Below are positions 10,436 through 23,200 of a DNA stretch of 64,000 nt, piece by piece (positions within the stretch are counted from its first letter, which is position 1; every line of letters starts with the position of its first letter). The position numbers were made by a program, and so were the translations under genes. Under the pieces are notes generated by a model that searched no databases, was not told where the DNA came from, and saw only the letters and a list, made by a program, of their open reading frames with translations. The DNA is taken from positions 62,001 through 126,000 of the forward strand of contig JAMAHW010000065.1 in assembly GCA_023627715.1 (NCBI GenBank), read 5' to 3'. The stretch comes from Periconia sp. R9002 (Eukaryota; Ascomycota; Dothideomycetes; Pleosporales; Periconiaceae).

Positions 10436-13000
10436 ATGGCGCCGCCCAAGGAATCATCTGCTACCCCGGCGTCAGCAGATGACCCATCTCAACCACAACC
10501 AGGACGACACTCGAGAAATTCGTCCGCCGCCAGCAATCGCTTCAATGCCCATGCTCCAGCTACCCCCAGCGGTCTGAGGCATGCCCATCTACCCTCGGAC
10601 CCGTCCTCCTCCTCCCCCGAAGACACGATGCACTCGCCCATGCAACCGTACCATGACGACCCCTCGCCCTCCACAAGCCCTTCACCCCCCGACCTAGCCG
10701 TCTCCGCCCATGGCATACTGCCTCCCTCAGATCACGCCTCGGTACACTCTGACCGCGACCCCGAGCACGCCACGGTAGAGCTCGACCTAGAGCCTAACGC
10801 TCGTACACGCCTGCTTAACCATCAAAACTGGGATGCCGCCTCTGGCTGCGGCGATGAACACTGCACTCATGGCGCCATGTCCCCCCATCCCCAAGCCACC
10901 CGCAGCTACGGCAGTTTTGATCCCTCCACTGGCTTCGGCGGCCGTTACCCAGGAAGCATCAACTCGCAAACGGGCGGGCCTGCGGACGCGACTCATGCCC
11001 TCCTGGGTGATGCCGTTGCAGACCTGTTGGGTGCAGATGGAGACAGCGACAGTGCCAAGATGAGCACTACCAGGTATCTGGCTCGTCAACATGGCATCAA
11101 GCACAAGCGGATGATGTATCTGGCATACTACATCCCTATCTTGAACTGGGCCCCGCAGTACAAGTGGCGCTATTTCAAGGGCGATTTCGTTGCCGCGCTC
11201 ACCATGGCCTCCTTCTACATCCCCATGGCCCTTTCCTACGCCTCTAACCTCGCCCACGTACCGCCCGTGCACGGGCTCTACAGCTTCGCCATCAATCCCC
11301 TCATCTACGGCATATTGGGTTCGTGCCCGCTGATGGTTGTGGGCCCCGAGGCGCCAGGTTCCCTTTTGACTGGCGAAGTGGTTCGCGAGAACATTAAGAA
11401 GGGGACGAGCGGCGACGGAGACGGTCGTCTAAATGCCGAGATCGCAGGCATCGTCACATGCCTGGCGGGCGCCTTCATCTTCACTGCAGGCCTGTTCCGA
11501 CTCGGCTTCTTGGACAATGTCCTCAGTCGCCCTTTCCTCCGAGGTTTCATCAGCGCTATCGGCATCGTTATTTTCATCGACCAGTTGATACCCATGATGG
11601 GATTGGCCAAGTTGGCGGCCGATCCGGTCGCGCATGGGAGCTGTCTCGATAAAATTGTCTTTCTTGTGCGTAACGTGGTCAACGCTCATGGCCTCACGTG
11701 TGCACTTTCTTTTACAGCGTTTGCCATCATCATGTTCTTCAGGGAGTTCAAAAAGAGGCTGCAGTCACGTTATCCCTCTGTAGCATACATTCCTGACCGT
11801 TTCGTCGTGGTCCTACTGTCCGCCATCATCGTCGGGAAATTTCGCCTGGACGAAAGAGGCGTGGCCATTTTGGGCCAGGTCAATTCGAGCGGTCCAGTCT
11901 TCTCAGTCCACTTTCCCTTCGAGACGTCGCACCTCAAGTACGCGTCCGACGCCATTAACACAGCACTGATCATTGCCTTGCTCGGCTTCTTCGAGTCGTC
12001 CGTGGCAGCCAAGTCGCTGGGTAGCGGTGATGCCAAAGCAGGCGTGCAGATGCCGCTCAGTGCAAATCGCGAACTGATTGCTCTTGGAACAGCCAACATG
12101 ACAGGTGGGCTTTTCATGGCCCTGCCGGCATTTGGCGGATACGGACGATCCAAAGTCAACGCATCCACGGGAGGTCTGACACCTATGAGCAATATTCTCC
12201 TCTCCCTCATTACTATCCTGTGTACGTTCTTCATGCTCCCATACTTCTACTACCTCCCCAAGGGTGTCCTGTGCGCCATGGTCTCCGTCGTGGCATACTC
12301 GCTCGTCGAAGAAGCACCTCACGACATCAAATTCTTCTGGCGCATCCGCGGATGGTCCGAACTCCTACTTATGGGCATCATTTTCTTCATCACGGTTGTC
12401 TGGGATTTGAAGCGCGGTATCGGGGTTGGGATTGGCCTATCCATCCTTCGACTGATTCGTCATTCCACGCGACCACGCATACAGATTCTGGGTCGCGTGC
12501 CGGGGACGACGGACCACTTTGCCAATGCCGAGCTCGATCCCGACAATGTTGAGTTCATAGAAGGCTGCCTGATTGTCAAGATCCCGGAGCCTCTGACGTT
12601 TGCCAACACGGGCAACCTCAAGAACCGGCTGAAGCGGCTTGAGGATCACGGAACCAACGCGGCGCACCCGGCGCTTCCCCGGGTCCGGCGCGAAGAGCAC
12701 AACCAGAACATCATCTTCGACGTGCACGGGGTGACGTCGCTGGACGGGGCAGGGGCACAGGTTCTGTACGAGATTGTGCAGTCGTACGTCAAACGAGACG
12801 TCAAGGTGTTCTTTTGCCGGGTGCCGCACGAGAGAAGTGCAGTGTGGCGTCTATTTGAGACGAGTGGCATCGTAGACATGTGTGGGGGCAGGAGGCACTT
12901 TGTCAAGAGCGTGGAGCAGGCGCTTCACATGACGGAGCTGGAGAGGGTCACGGAAGAGTTTGGGAGCGAAGGGGAAAGTTCGGGAGCAAGGGCTGTGTAG
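10436..13000 (+). CDS. SulP/SLC26-family sulfate transporter with STAS domain
   Basis: An intron-free 854-aa frame with ATG in good context (GAGCCATGG). Residues 1-210 are a disordered Ser/Pro/His-rich cytoplasmic tail. About residues 235-680 form the multi-span transport domain, including the SulP signature area PMALSYASNLAHVPPVHGLY, the block GSCPLMVVGPEAPGSLL, and a TGGLFMALPAFGGYGRSKVN segment with many hydrophobic helices. A C-terminal STAS domain (about 695-835) contains FDVHGVTSLDGAGAQVLYE. By family it moves sulfate or a related anion across a membrane. The long N-terminal tail and overall layout resemble the fungal branch of YPR003C-like SulP proteins rather than the classical high-affinity plasma-membrane permeases, so a vacuolar or other internal location is possible. 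The exact substrate is inferred. Confidence 0.93.
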   Translation: MAPPKESSATPASADDPSQPQPGRHSRNSSAASNRFNAHAPATPSGLRHAHLPSDPSSSSPEDTMHSPMQPYHDDPSPSTSPSPPDLAVSAHGILPPSDHASVHSDRDPEHATVELDLEPNARTRLLNHQNWDAASGCGDEHCTHGAMSPHPQATRSYGSFDPSTGFGGRYPGSINSQTGGPADATHALLGDAVADLLGADGDSDSAKMSTTRYLARQHGIKHKRMMYLAYYIPILNWAPQYKWRYFKGDFVAALTMASFYIPMALSYASNLAHVPPVHGLYSFAINPLIYGILGSCPLMVVGPEAPGSLLTGEVVRENIKKGTSGDGDGRLNAEIAGIVTCLAGAFIFTAGLFRLGFLDNVLSRPFLRGFISAIGIVIFIDQLIPMMGLAKLAADPVAHGSCLDKIVFLVRNVVNAHGLTCALSFTAFAIIMFFREFKKRLQSRYPSVAYIPDRFVVVLLSAIIVGKFRLDERGVAILGQVNSSGPVFSVHFPFETSHLKYASDAINTALIIALLGFFESSVAAKSLGSGDAKAGVQMPLSANRELIALGTANMTGGLFMALPAFGGYGRSKVNASTGGLTPMSNILLSLITILCTFFMLPYFYYLPKGVLCAMVSVVAYSLVEEAPHDIKFFWRIRGWSELLLMGIIFFITVVWDLKRGIGVGIGLSILRLIRHSTRPRIQILGRVPGTTDHFANAELDPDNVEFIEGCLIVKIPEPLTFANTGNLKNRLKRLEDHGTNAAHPALPRVRREEHNQNIIFDVHGVTSLDGAGAQVLYEIVQSYVKRDVKVFFCRVPHERSAVWRLFETSGIVDMCGGRRHFVKSVEQALHMTELERVTEEFGSEGESSGARAV

Positions 13001-13550
13001 ATGTAGAGCGAGGATGATGTGGATACATGACATTGATTTACAGAAGATGTGGAATTGAGATGTTGGATTCCATGGTTGGTGGTACCTGGGCGCAGGGCTG
13101 CCATGTGTATAGGTGCATGGTTAGTTAGAGGTACCACGGTACATGGACACGAGGTCGGGGCTGCCGGTATCGGATCCGGGGAGACAGACAGACAAGCCTT
13201 TGGGCCGCGTAGGTACAGGGCTCCTCATTGGGTTGCCGAGCGGCTTGGTGTTGCTTGAGGACAGGCTTATGACGAGCCAAAAAATGCTTAGCTCAGCCCA
13301 ATCCTGGCCCTGGGTAGCTGTCACCCGCCCGCGTTGAACACGCCAAAAACCTTTTTCATTGGCGACGAATCCCACCAAACTGCGGGGGTCGATGCACGGC
13401 TGGGGTTGGTACTCCATGTTTGCCCCCTTTCGGGCAATCCGACGGCACATCTCGCCTTCGTCATAGGCCGCCATGATTCAGTTGAGGATGCTGCTGTAGC
13501 TTAGCTACCCACCTACCTACCTAGCTACATACATATACTGTACAGAACTG
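13001..13550. other. Intergenic stretch, no gene seen
   Basis: 3' flank of the sulfate transporter and distal promoter of the JEN1-type gene. A CTAC-type short tandem repeat lies at about 13503-13530. Nothing else was recognised. Confidence 0.6.
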
Positions 13551-13605
13551 CCCTTCCCCTCCTCTTCTTTCTCTCCCCGACTCTCTTCCTTTCCAAGCCC
13601 TCATC
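13551..13605 (+). promoter_or_regulatory. Pyrimidine-rich core promoter or leader
   Basis: A nearly pure C/T tract leads into the ATG at 13606, the kind of CT-rich element that marks transcription starts of many filamentous-fungal genes. Confidence 0.45.
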
Positions 13606-15226
13606 ATGGACCCCGAAAAGCCCCACATCGTCCACAATGGCGACAGCTTTTCCAATCCCAATCCCACTACCGAGGAGCACATGTCCGTCAGCCGCTACAT
13701 CGCGACCCGCATCCCGTCCCTAAAGCCGCCCATGGCCAAGGTCTCCAATCCCATACGCCTTCTCTCCCTTCTCAATTTCCAGCAGTGGATGTTTTTCCTC
13801 GTCGCTTTCTGCGCCTGGACTTGGGATGCCTTTGACTTCTTCACCGTCTCTCTTACCGTTGCCCCACTTGCTAAAACCTTTGGCAAGACGAACACCGACA
13901 TTACCTGGGGCATAACCCTGGTGCTGATGCTGAGGTCAGTTGGCAGCATCATCTTCGGTCTTGCCGCTGATCGCTGGGGGCGCAAGTGGCCCTTCATCAT
14001 CAACAACGTCCTCTTCATTGTCCTGGAATTGGGCACAGGTTTCACCCAGACATACAATCAGTTTCTGGCCGTCCGGGCACTCTTTGGAATTGCCATGGGT
14101 GGTTTGTACGGGAATGCCGCCGCCACGGGTAAGCATCCTCGTTCAGTCTTTGTTCCTTCCTCACTCAGATACCCACGAGATGCTGGTGGGCCACAACTGA
14201 CAACCCATCACAGCTCTGGAGGATTGCCCCGAAGAAGCTCGCGGGCTCATGTCGGGAATCTTGCAACAAGGTTATGCCTTTGGTTACCTCCTCGCCACTG
14301 TCTTTGCACGAGCCTTTGTGAACACCGTAGGCCATGAATGGCGCCCTGTAAGCCCACCCCATCCCCCATGGAGAAGATTCCATCTGACGCAAATACAGTT
14401 CTTCTGGTTCGGAGCTGGTCCACCCGTCCTAATCATCATCTTTCGTCTCCTCCTCCCAGAAACGCAAGCCTTCCAGGAACGTCAACGTATTCGCGAAGAA
14501 GCCCCCAACAGCGCCAAGATCTTCATCCAGGAAGGCAAAGTCGCCCTGAAGCGACACTGGTTGCTGCTCATCTACCTAGTGCTTTTAATGGCCGGTTTCA
14601 ATTTTATGTCACATGGCAGTCAGGATCTCTATCCAACGATGCTGACCAACCAATACAATTTTTCGCCCGACGCCGTGACCGTAACACAGGTGGTAGCTAA
14701 CCTAGGCGCGATCGCTGGTGGTACCACCATTGGATATTGCTCGTCCATCTTCGGGCGTCGCTTCTCCATCATTTTCATCTCCATCATCGGGGGCGCTTTG
14801 CTCTACCCTTACACGTTCGTCTCCAACGAGCGAATCATGGCCGCCGCCTTCTTCGAGCAATTCTGCGTCCAGGGCGCTTGGGGCGTCATCCCCATCCATC
14901 TGATGGAACTCTCCCCAGGAGCCTTCCGCACCTTCGTCGTAGGAACCTCATACCAACTCGGCAACCTCGTCTCCTCGGCCTCGAGTACCATCGAGAGCAC
15001 CATCGGCGAACGCTTCCCTCTACCCCCCAAAGGCAAGACGGAAAGGTACAAGTATGGTTTGGTCATCTGCATCTTCATGGGGTGCGTGTACGCTTATGTC
15101 ATTCTGCTCACGCTGGTCGGGCCCGAGAAGAGAGGCCAGGATTTGTCGGTGCATGCGGATGCTGATTTGGCCGAGGTGACGAGGGGTTTGGAAACGGAGA
15201 AGGTGGAGAAGAAGGAGACTGTATAG
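13606..15226 (+). CDS. JEN1-type monocarboxylate/proton symporter (MFS)
   Basis: Three exons (13606-14128, 14214-14347, 14399-15226) give 494 aa. The second intron is 51 nt, a multiple of three with no stop, so a naive frame reads through it; the spliced form restores the helix WRP-FFWFGAG. Twelve membrane spans are expected. The diagnostic sialate:H+ symporter/JEN signature is present as NFMSHGSQDLYPT, matching NXX[S/T]HXX[S/T]QDXXXT. LAADRWGRKWPF is the MFS loop-2 motif. By family it imports lactate, pyruvate or related carboxylates with protons at the plasma membrane, usually under glucose repression. The charged Lys/Glu-rich C-terminus could carry ubiquitin-dependent turnover signals. The substrate within the family is inferred. 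Confidence 0.92.
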
Positions 15227-15902
15227 TTTATAGATGCAACACATATGGGACGTTGTCGGAAAATGCCCCCGATAGGAAACATTGCATTCGAACACGTATA
15301 TCTATTGAAACATATGTAAACGGGACGAATATCGTTAGTACCTATGATTTCCAAGTTATAAACGTGGGGTAGTCACTTCACAAGAAGTAAAAGATCGTAC
15401 ATGACACGTGACCAGCTTTCACAAGCAAACTTAGAAAACTTCATATACCTATCCTTTAGTGGAGAGTACATAAAACCAATCCTAGAATTAAAAAATCCTA
15501 GTACTTCTCTTCTATTACCTAGTGTACGGCAAGGACCAAGTTTGCAATATGCCTTTACATGATTAAGTACGAGAGTATTAGGCACTGGAAAAGGTCGCAA
15601 GTTGCAACATCTGCTCTTGTATTCATGTGCTTGGCGAGGTTGGAACGGAGGAAGGAGCAATCGGTCGTAAGTTGCACCACCCTGCGCAGACATGCCATCC
15701 CTCCTTCCTTATAATCTGAGGACTGCTACCAAAGCATCATCTGCCTCGACGGAAGGCGGACCTGGACAGACGCCGGCCGCACATCTGCTCTTGTACTGAC
15801 TACGAGGCAGCTTCACGCAAACCTGTACACTTCGCCTCCTTTTCACTTCATCGCCATTACCCACCTCTGCCTACTTTCAACAACTGTCGTTAACATAGCT
15901 AG
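15227..15902. other. Intergenic stretch, no gene seen
   Basis: 3' flank of the JEN1-type gene. Short frames only. Confidence 0.6.
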
Positions 15903-17127
15903 ATGACTAAACGGAAATCTGCCTCGAAGGCTCCGACGCGGAATCTCTTCGACTTTGGGATCAAGCGACGAGCTCCCGATGAACCCGCGCCCCCTCCACC
16001 GCCAGTGAAAAAGAAGAATCCTGAGGACCTCCCAGCAGCACAGTAGTGGCTTCCGTTGCCCCGACACCACGGACTCCCCGAAGACTTCCAGCCATTTCAT
16101 CCACATACGCTCGAGGTGTGCCCATTCTTCTTTGCTGGTGACTGCGTTGTGGGTGAGCCCTTTGATACGCAAGAGCAGTTGTCTGAACACATTGAGAATT
16201 ACCATGAGGGCATCACTCCCAAATCGAGTTTTGGATGGATCCTCCCGTCGGGCAGGGAAGATACCATCCCATGCCCGGGTTGTCCAGCACGATTCGCTAC
16301 CTATTCCGAGCTTGAGCAGCATTACCGGTCTGCTACCCGTTGGTACGACCCGAGCTGTACCGCCGGTGAACTTAGGTTTAGTTGTCCGCTCAAGAACATT
16401 GCCAGCTGCTTCGACAAGACTTCCACTTTGACCTACTTGGAGATTCATCCAAAAGTACATCCGAAGCGATTATTGCTCTTCCTTTGCAGCAGGGGATGTG
16501 GCGTACGTTACTCTTCACTTCTTACTCTAGCTCGACACGATGCACACCGATGACCAACCTCGTTCATGGAAACCGTTTGACGCAGAAGCAATTAAAGAAT
16601 CACATCTTTTTGCGTTTTCGTTGGAGCGCTCCGTTTTCCCAATTCATTCCAATGACCGAGAACTCTACAAGCAGCGGTTGTCGACGGCACACGTCGCTAT
16701 TGTGTCGCGTTTCTCTAGTGTGTTCAATGTGGCTTCTATGGATGGATACAAGATTGGCGGATTGTTCGATTTAGGAGAACAAGTCATGCATGACTTCAAT
16801 GCCGCGAACCCAGGGCCACTCTCTACAATTACCCCACAGCAGACCGCTGTCATTTCTTCGTGCCAGACTCCATCCTGCTATGTCCCTTGGGATCCAGATC
16901 AACCTACGGGTGATGTCGACTTCGTCAAAGACCAGAAAAAACGCGCTCACGTGTTTACTGAGACTGTTCAGGCGTTCTTGGATGACAATTGCCTTCATCA
17001 ATCGCCTCCCCTCCTAGTTGTGGTTATGGTGGCTATCTCCATGTGGCAGGTATCCTCTCCCAGGGTATCTTCTTGTGGTGGCGATATGTCGTGGTGGTGT
17101 CTTCTCCTAGCGGTTATCTTCTCATGA
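15903..17127 (+). pseudogene. Broken zinc-finger-like gene, unrecognised family
   Basis: From the ATG at 15903 a frame reads a basic, proline-rich start (MTKRKSASKAPTRNLFDFGI), meets an in-frame TAG at 16044-16046, and continues open to 16553. The downstream part has paired Cys/His patterns like degenerate C2H2 fingers: a VCPFFF..C block with H..NYH, then IPCPGCPARFATYSELEQHY, then LCSRGCGVRYSSLLTLARHD. It then stops, while the overlapping +1 frame (16540-17127) stays open and coding-like (KPFDAEAIKESHLFAFSLER). Both breaks could be hidden by introns of 42 nt and about 28 nt, but these would be unusually short and lack good branch points. I therefore favour a pseudogene carrying a nonsense change and a frameshift. 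The family is not recognised and the protein may never have been characterised. An intact shorter gene starting at ATG 16056 is the alternative. Confidence 0.5.
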
Positions 17128-17225
17128 TGGCTATATATAGTACTGATATCTTCTCCTGCTGGTTGTCTTCTTATGGTGGTTATGTTGTGGCGGTATCTTC
17201 TTTTGGCGGGTATATTGTGGCATAG
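17030..17225 (+). repeat. Degenerate 15-17-bp minisatellite
   Basis: Roughly a dozen diverged units resembling TATCTTCTCCTGGTGG run head to tail. Several are 15 bp long, so parts keep an open frame rich in Ser, Gly, Tyr, Val and Leu. The array begins inside the 3' end of the broken zinc-finger-like gene. Confidence 0.6.
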
Positions 17226-20200
17226 CTACTGGAACTTAAGTGATTATGGCATATTGGTTTAACAGCATAGTGGCTACAGACTATAATAATATAGGATGTA
17301 GCAGTTATTTTATAGGCCATAATGACTACTAGCGTCTATATTATTGTAACTATATCTCTTCTTATTGCGAGATGTAAAAGGAAACTCTCTTCGTGCTTCT
17401 TATAATGATCTCCGGGCTCGCTTGAGGTTCGTGAAGAAAGAATAGGTTCTCCGTTCTCCATCTTGAAGAAAGCCAAGTTCACAGAGAATAAAAATTTGGG
17501 GGAGAGAGAGAGTGTGTGTGTGTGATGGTGAAAGTGGGAATTGAAATAAGCGTATGTTGGTAGGCATTTATTTTCTGCGTTATTTTTGTATGAATTGTAT
17601 TGTTAGGATGTAAGACAGTTGAGATTCGTTCAATCCTACCGTTTTTTGGAATAAACGGCTGGAAATGTTACATCTTTTCTTCTATGGGTCCTCTCCTGTG
17701 TTGAACTCCAGGTACAGAGTCGTTTGTTATTAAGATACCACGTGGCGTGGTGTATTAAGACATTCATCACTCATTATATCACCCCTGGTTGAGTTAAGCT
17801 GAGTTTGTACCCACGATATAGGTGTACCCTTTAGCGTGTAGAGTACACAAAACATACACCCCAGAATTGAAGAACTCTAGTGCTGTCCTTCTATCAGATG
17901 TATAAATTCGTAGTACGCCTTTGATTGTATTATCAGCGCCATGTCGCCGATAAAGCGAGTTTTACTGATAGTGTTGGATGAAGTGTATTTTGCAAGCGAT
18001 ATATTATTCTAGATAGATATACTATGTTTGTTGGGTTGCGAGTATGTCTTATCGAATGGTATTCAGTCACGTTCATCACTTTGTTATTGGGTTTTGAATG
18101 AGTCAAAGCATGGGGTTTAAAAGATGTGATCACGAGGATGATTATCAAGAGTGTATTTACCTCCACCAAAGATTAGTCTAATCACTCATGGTATAAACAC
18201 TTAATAGGGATCACAGGTAAACGAGGATGTTTATGATACATATAGAGAAACTAGAAAGATGCATTGCTTCCCGTGAAATTAAGGATGGTAAAGTGACCAG
18301 AGACAGGAAAACATGATCAAAACGCCCTCCCCCCCTACTAGGCATACTCATCGAAAGTGATACATCTTCAACGAGGACACATGTGATATTGGACTGGCCC
18401 CAGTTCAAACAGGTAGTGCCCAGTTCGCCGCATGCTCTTTTCTCCAGCACTGTTCAACGTGCCCCATAAAATCGAATCGAATATAAAATGAACGAGAAAC
18501 CCAATGTAACATCAGGTTCATACTCTGGAATAATTAGCGCAAAAATGACCCTAAAGAAGATTTGGTGGCTAATAAACCCTTCCGACCACCTTGCCCAAGA
18601 GATGCTCACATCAGAAGGTCAGGCCTCGATTCCTGCATAACATCGAGTCTCACTTGACCAAATTCGTAGTGTCTCGCCGGGGGTAGGATTTGTTATCATG
18701 CCATGTATCCCTGAATTTACTAGGTGTATGTACAGCAAGTATGCCTGCAGGTACCTCCACCCCCTTTGCCAACTGCACCCCAATTCTTGTCTCAAGCATG
18801 CAGGGGGGCTAATTTCCGGGGCCATGTAAGTACTAAGTACGTAGCGGGAATGTCGACATCCCCCGATCCGATGCTTGGCCATCTTGTTGGGCGAGCTACC
18901 TCGTTCGTTGTGGCTTCACCCCCTTGGTGAGCAAAGATTAGGCCTCAGGCTACCAGATTGTAAGTGCCCCAATTCCTTCGCCGACCGATCCGGCTTGTGG
19001 CGAGAGTTTTGAAGGCTTTTGTCGAACGACGCTTGGGCTGATAAGGGACCTGTAAGACATTCACGCATAGACGCTCAGCACTAGGAGATTTCGGCGATGT
19101 GCAGGTACCCGCGGCATGTTCGTCCCGGAAGAGGCCTCAGCATGGCCAGATTAGGTACAGACTATTATGGAATACTGGTGGGGTTTGGAAAAGGAGAGAG
19201 TAATAGGGCGTGCTAGAAGCATTGAGTTGTAGAAAGTTGAGCAAGTCATCGAGACTGAAGTGTAACGTTACAACTTGTCTCAAAGAGTCTGACCCCCCTC
19301 ACCATGGCGAAAAATCTGCTCTTACGCCACACTGAACTCATCACAAAAGATTTTTTTTGGTGTGAGGAGCCACCCTCAGTCCTCAGTCGATCACGGTTCG
19401 GGTTGACAACGGGGTCATGAGAATGCTCCGACGATCCTTTTTGGAGTCGAAGACCAACGCTAAGACATTCCAAGTCAAACATTGCGACGGTGATCTCTAA
19501 TCGGCCAAATTTGCGGCAAAAGAGAGAAATGATCCTGTTTGGGTCAAAGACCAACCCCTGCATATCAGATTGATGGCCGAGTTTGCCTGCAAAATACGCT
19601 CGAGGGGTTTGCTAGCAATGAGGTTGAACCCAAGTCCGAAGACCCCTGCAGCGAGCGTACACGATCACCAAGAAAGGCACCCGAACCTGGCAAAGGTAGC
19701 CACATCCGTATCATCAAACTCGAGCAAGACCTTTGGTTGATCGTACGCAAAGTAACAGATCTGAAACCGCTACGCATCTGGGCTTGTTCCTGTGTAGGTT
19801 CGTGGGTATTCATAGAAACGCCATGATGTAAATGATTGTCTTTGTACCTACATGCCACGGCCGTCTACGACCCAGCCAGGGTACTAGCCTACTCGGATCT
19901 CTACCGCCAGCCAAGTCGCGCTTTCGCAGAGCCGCACTTACGCTCCTGCATGGTCATCTCGATGCATGATTACCTTCACTACACCGGTACGAAGGCAGTA
20001 ACAATAGCGAAGGTAAAAGTGAGTAGAAGGGCGTGCAGGCTCGGCCCCAAAGAGCCAATGGTAGTACGCCCCCAGCAAGGTGACGAAGGCAATTTTGTAT
20101 TGTCAACGCTATTACACATCGATTGCTCGCACACTGGGCACTGGGCGGGAAACAATCTGGCCAGCGCGCTTGGATCACTGGACTGCACTGCTTGTTGGTG

Positions 20201-23200
20201 GACGCCCTCGGTATGTATTCGGTAAGGATTCGATCGGTGACCGGTTTGGCGACCATCATCTCGCGCGAACGCCAGCCCTACGCAATGACATGCCTTGGCC
20301 GCTGCTAATCCAACCAAAAAGATGCCGCGGAACTTGAGAGCTGACGCAGGTCTACGTACAGTCCATACCTTTTGGTTTGGAGCTTTGAGTTCTAACACCA
20401 ACACAACACGACACAACACTTGTCTCGTCACAGCTCGGAGCATGATTTGTTGCGGGTGCAAGAAGAAAAATGAAAAAAAAGTAGAAAAAGAAAAGAAAAA
20501 AAGGAGGAAACGCCCCCCACATGGCGCTCCTCCAATGCCCGCTGTGATTACCTCTATTGGCCATTACATTAGCCGTGCAGGAATTGACTTCGTCATGATA
20601 CGCAACCCACTTCCCCGGATTTCGATGCTGCGATAACCACATGAAAGCAGAAGGTAAGTTACTCAGAAAGCGAAAGCGGGCCGAATTCCTTCGACACTTG
20701 ATTGTTATGGGCAAAATGCACATTGGTTAATCTTCTAGATGCAAGATACTGCTTCTGGAAGTCGATGGATGCATGCTAGAGTGAATGGGTCTCCACAGCA
20801 AGCCGACCAACGATCCCGCCATGTGCCGCGAAGGAATGGATGGAGTAGATTGATAGATGAGCGAATGTAAAATCCACTTTGCCAACCAATCAGATGAATC
20901 TAGCCAGGCATTTACTGGTTCTTAAAAGATAACAACCGTCATGATTGGCGTTCAAAGGGAACTTTCTTGAGCCCGCCCTAGTACTCAACCAGAAGGTACC
21001 TATGCATGGAGGCTCGTATCGATAATGGGCGGTATTGGAAGGAATTGCCGCGGCACACTGCAGATGAAGCGAGATTGGGAGATACACTTGAAGCCAGGTC
21101 GTGAAACTGCAAAACACTTGATATCAATAATTGCTGGCTGGCGCGAAAAAGAAATTTTGCATGCGCTTCGGCACCGGTTCCTTGCGGCCGCTTCTCTTTA
21201 GGCGTTGGAGATCGATAGAATGGCGTGCAGTGACATACGATGGCCGTGACATTATTATTAGTCGGCGAATATAGTAGATTTTGAACCAAGCTAGCAGATT
21301 TATTTGCACGCTTGCAGTGTCGGCGCTGCCGAAGCAAGATCTACCAATTGCAAGTGTAAATGTCTACCCGTGCATCTTGTCAACTATCAATTGATGTCTT
21401 CGTCAGTGGGTCAAAGGATGCTTTCCCCTCGATCTCAACACTTGAGCCGCGCGCACAAGGAGCCGCCAATATCTACTTGCAAGCTTTGCACGAGCATCCA
21501 TCTATTCTATTGAAGCAGGTGAAGTGAACGATGCTTGCGCTTTACAATAGCTCCTTCTGGATGGGGTTTTCGGCTCGTACACCATGGGTCAGTATCGATC
21601 AACTACATCAAATTTTTGAGAGTTGGTCGAGTAGTAATGTCGCCCTCATGGCATGTCAACAGAGGATTCTACAATTCCCAAAGCAATGGGAAATTACGAG
21701 TGACGATATTTGGGACGGTGTATCCTCGGCATCAAGTCAGCATACCCTGGCAAGGCTCGTACAGTTCAACCTTTCCCCCTCACCGTCCTCCCCAAAGAAA
21801 ACAACGACCACGAGGCCGACGCAAGCAATGTCGTAACCTAAGACATGCCATTTTCACCTGGACATTATTGTCTCAAATGCCTAACGCCTCGCCGCCCCCG
21901 CATCCATCTGCACATACCCGTTTTCGAACAACAAGGCTTAAGCGGACCAATACGAACGATTCCACAGCCTGCTAAGAGGCATCCGTCCAGGGGCGAGAGG
22001 TGATATGTGCAGTTTGCAATGGTTTGTTGTGCCTTATTGCTGACCACCCCACCCCAATCCTTCTACAATGTTCACCAGAACTAGCGAGCGCCCTCTTCCT
22101 TCTGCACAGATAGTGAACCAAATTATGGCTTGATGATTGGGATACATACAAACGAGTTTGGGTAAGGTCGTCATCCATCACCCCACTGCAGTCTGATGAT
22201 ATAGCCACGCATACATGACTTACACGGTAAGCGAGATTAACTACAGAGTGCGAGGCAAGCCTTGCATTCCCATCTGTAGTTTGAGTCGCTTGAATCATCT
22301 CGTGCGGAAGGCAGCAAGATGCGACGTCTTCTGCCACCATTGTTGAGCGTGTATTGGACCTCGGTGAGCGAACAATTGCCCTCTGGTAAACGATAGGTGC
22401 TACTAGAGGGAGGAAGCCTCAGGACTGAGTCGTGACAGGACAGTTTCGAACGCTGAGCCTGTAAGCCTCCCCTGTGGGCAACCTCACTTCGTCCTCCTTT
22501 GTCCCCACCGTTTTTTTCACATGCATGCAACGAAACATCTAGAAAGTAACGGCGCGAAGCTGTAGTGGTACCAAACGTACCCCAGTACCTGGATGAGACT
22601 TTTTGGTTTCTTTATCTCTCCAACAACGCTTGCAGCGCGCGGCAAGAAGATAATACCATGCCGTTTCGAACAGTCTATCTAATGCAAAGCTCATCACTAT
22701 CATCAACCCCCAAAGTTAGCCTAGCGGATTCGCCGGTAGAGGTTATAAGGTTCGTTGCTGATATGGGAAGGATGCGCGAAAAGCCATTCGATTCCAATTT
22801 TCTTCTTTCTAGTCGCCCTCGATCTACTGCTTATTCTTCGCTTACCCCATAGTGATCTGTTAGCAACGGCCAGAGCTTAACTCGAATGCAAGCAAGATCT
22901 ATAGCGTTATAGTTTTGGTAGCGATATGGGTTGTACCTATAACACCAAATCCTTGTCTTGTCGCCAAAGCGCATACATACGTGAGAACCAAAGCAAAAGA
23001 CAAGGCAGAAGAAGAAGAAAAATCATGAAACGATTGTAATCTATGCTTTTTTCGCGGCTTGCTTACATCCCACCAAGCAAAATAAGGCATTGAATCCTTC
23101 GCCGCAGTAGCGTGAAGGAAAGACAAAAGTCTTTCAAACACACATTCTCAACGGGTTGAAAAAAATGTACCGGTCTCTTACCCTCAAAGATTCACACATG

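Noticed and set aside
12437..12829. Antisense frames across the sulfate transporter, SNF2 and chitin synthase genes
   Set aside because: They are mirror shadows of strongly conserved coding frames with GC-rich third positions.
8221..15226. Possible metabolic cluster of L2HGDH, sulfate transporter and carboxylate permease
   Set aside because: All are on the plus strand, but each has its own promoter-sized gap and the functions do not form one pathway; no backbone biosynthetic enzyme is present.
17750..18200. AT-rich stretch resembling a transposon LTR or polyprotein remnant
   Set aside because: No terminal repeats, primer-binding site or readable reverse transcriptase or integrase motif could be found.
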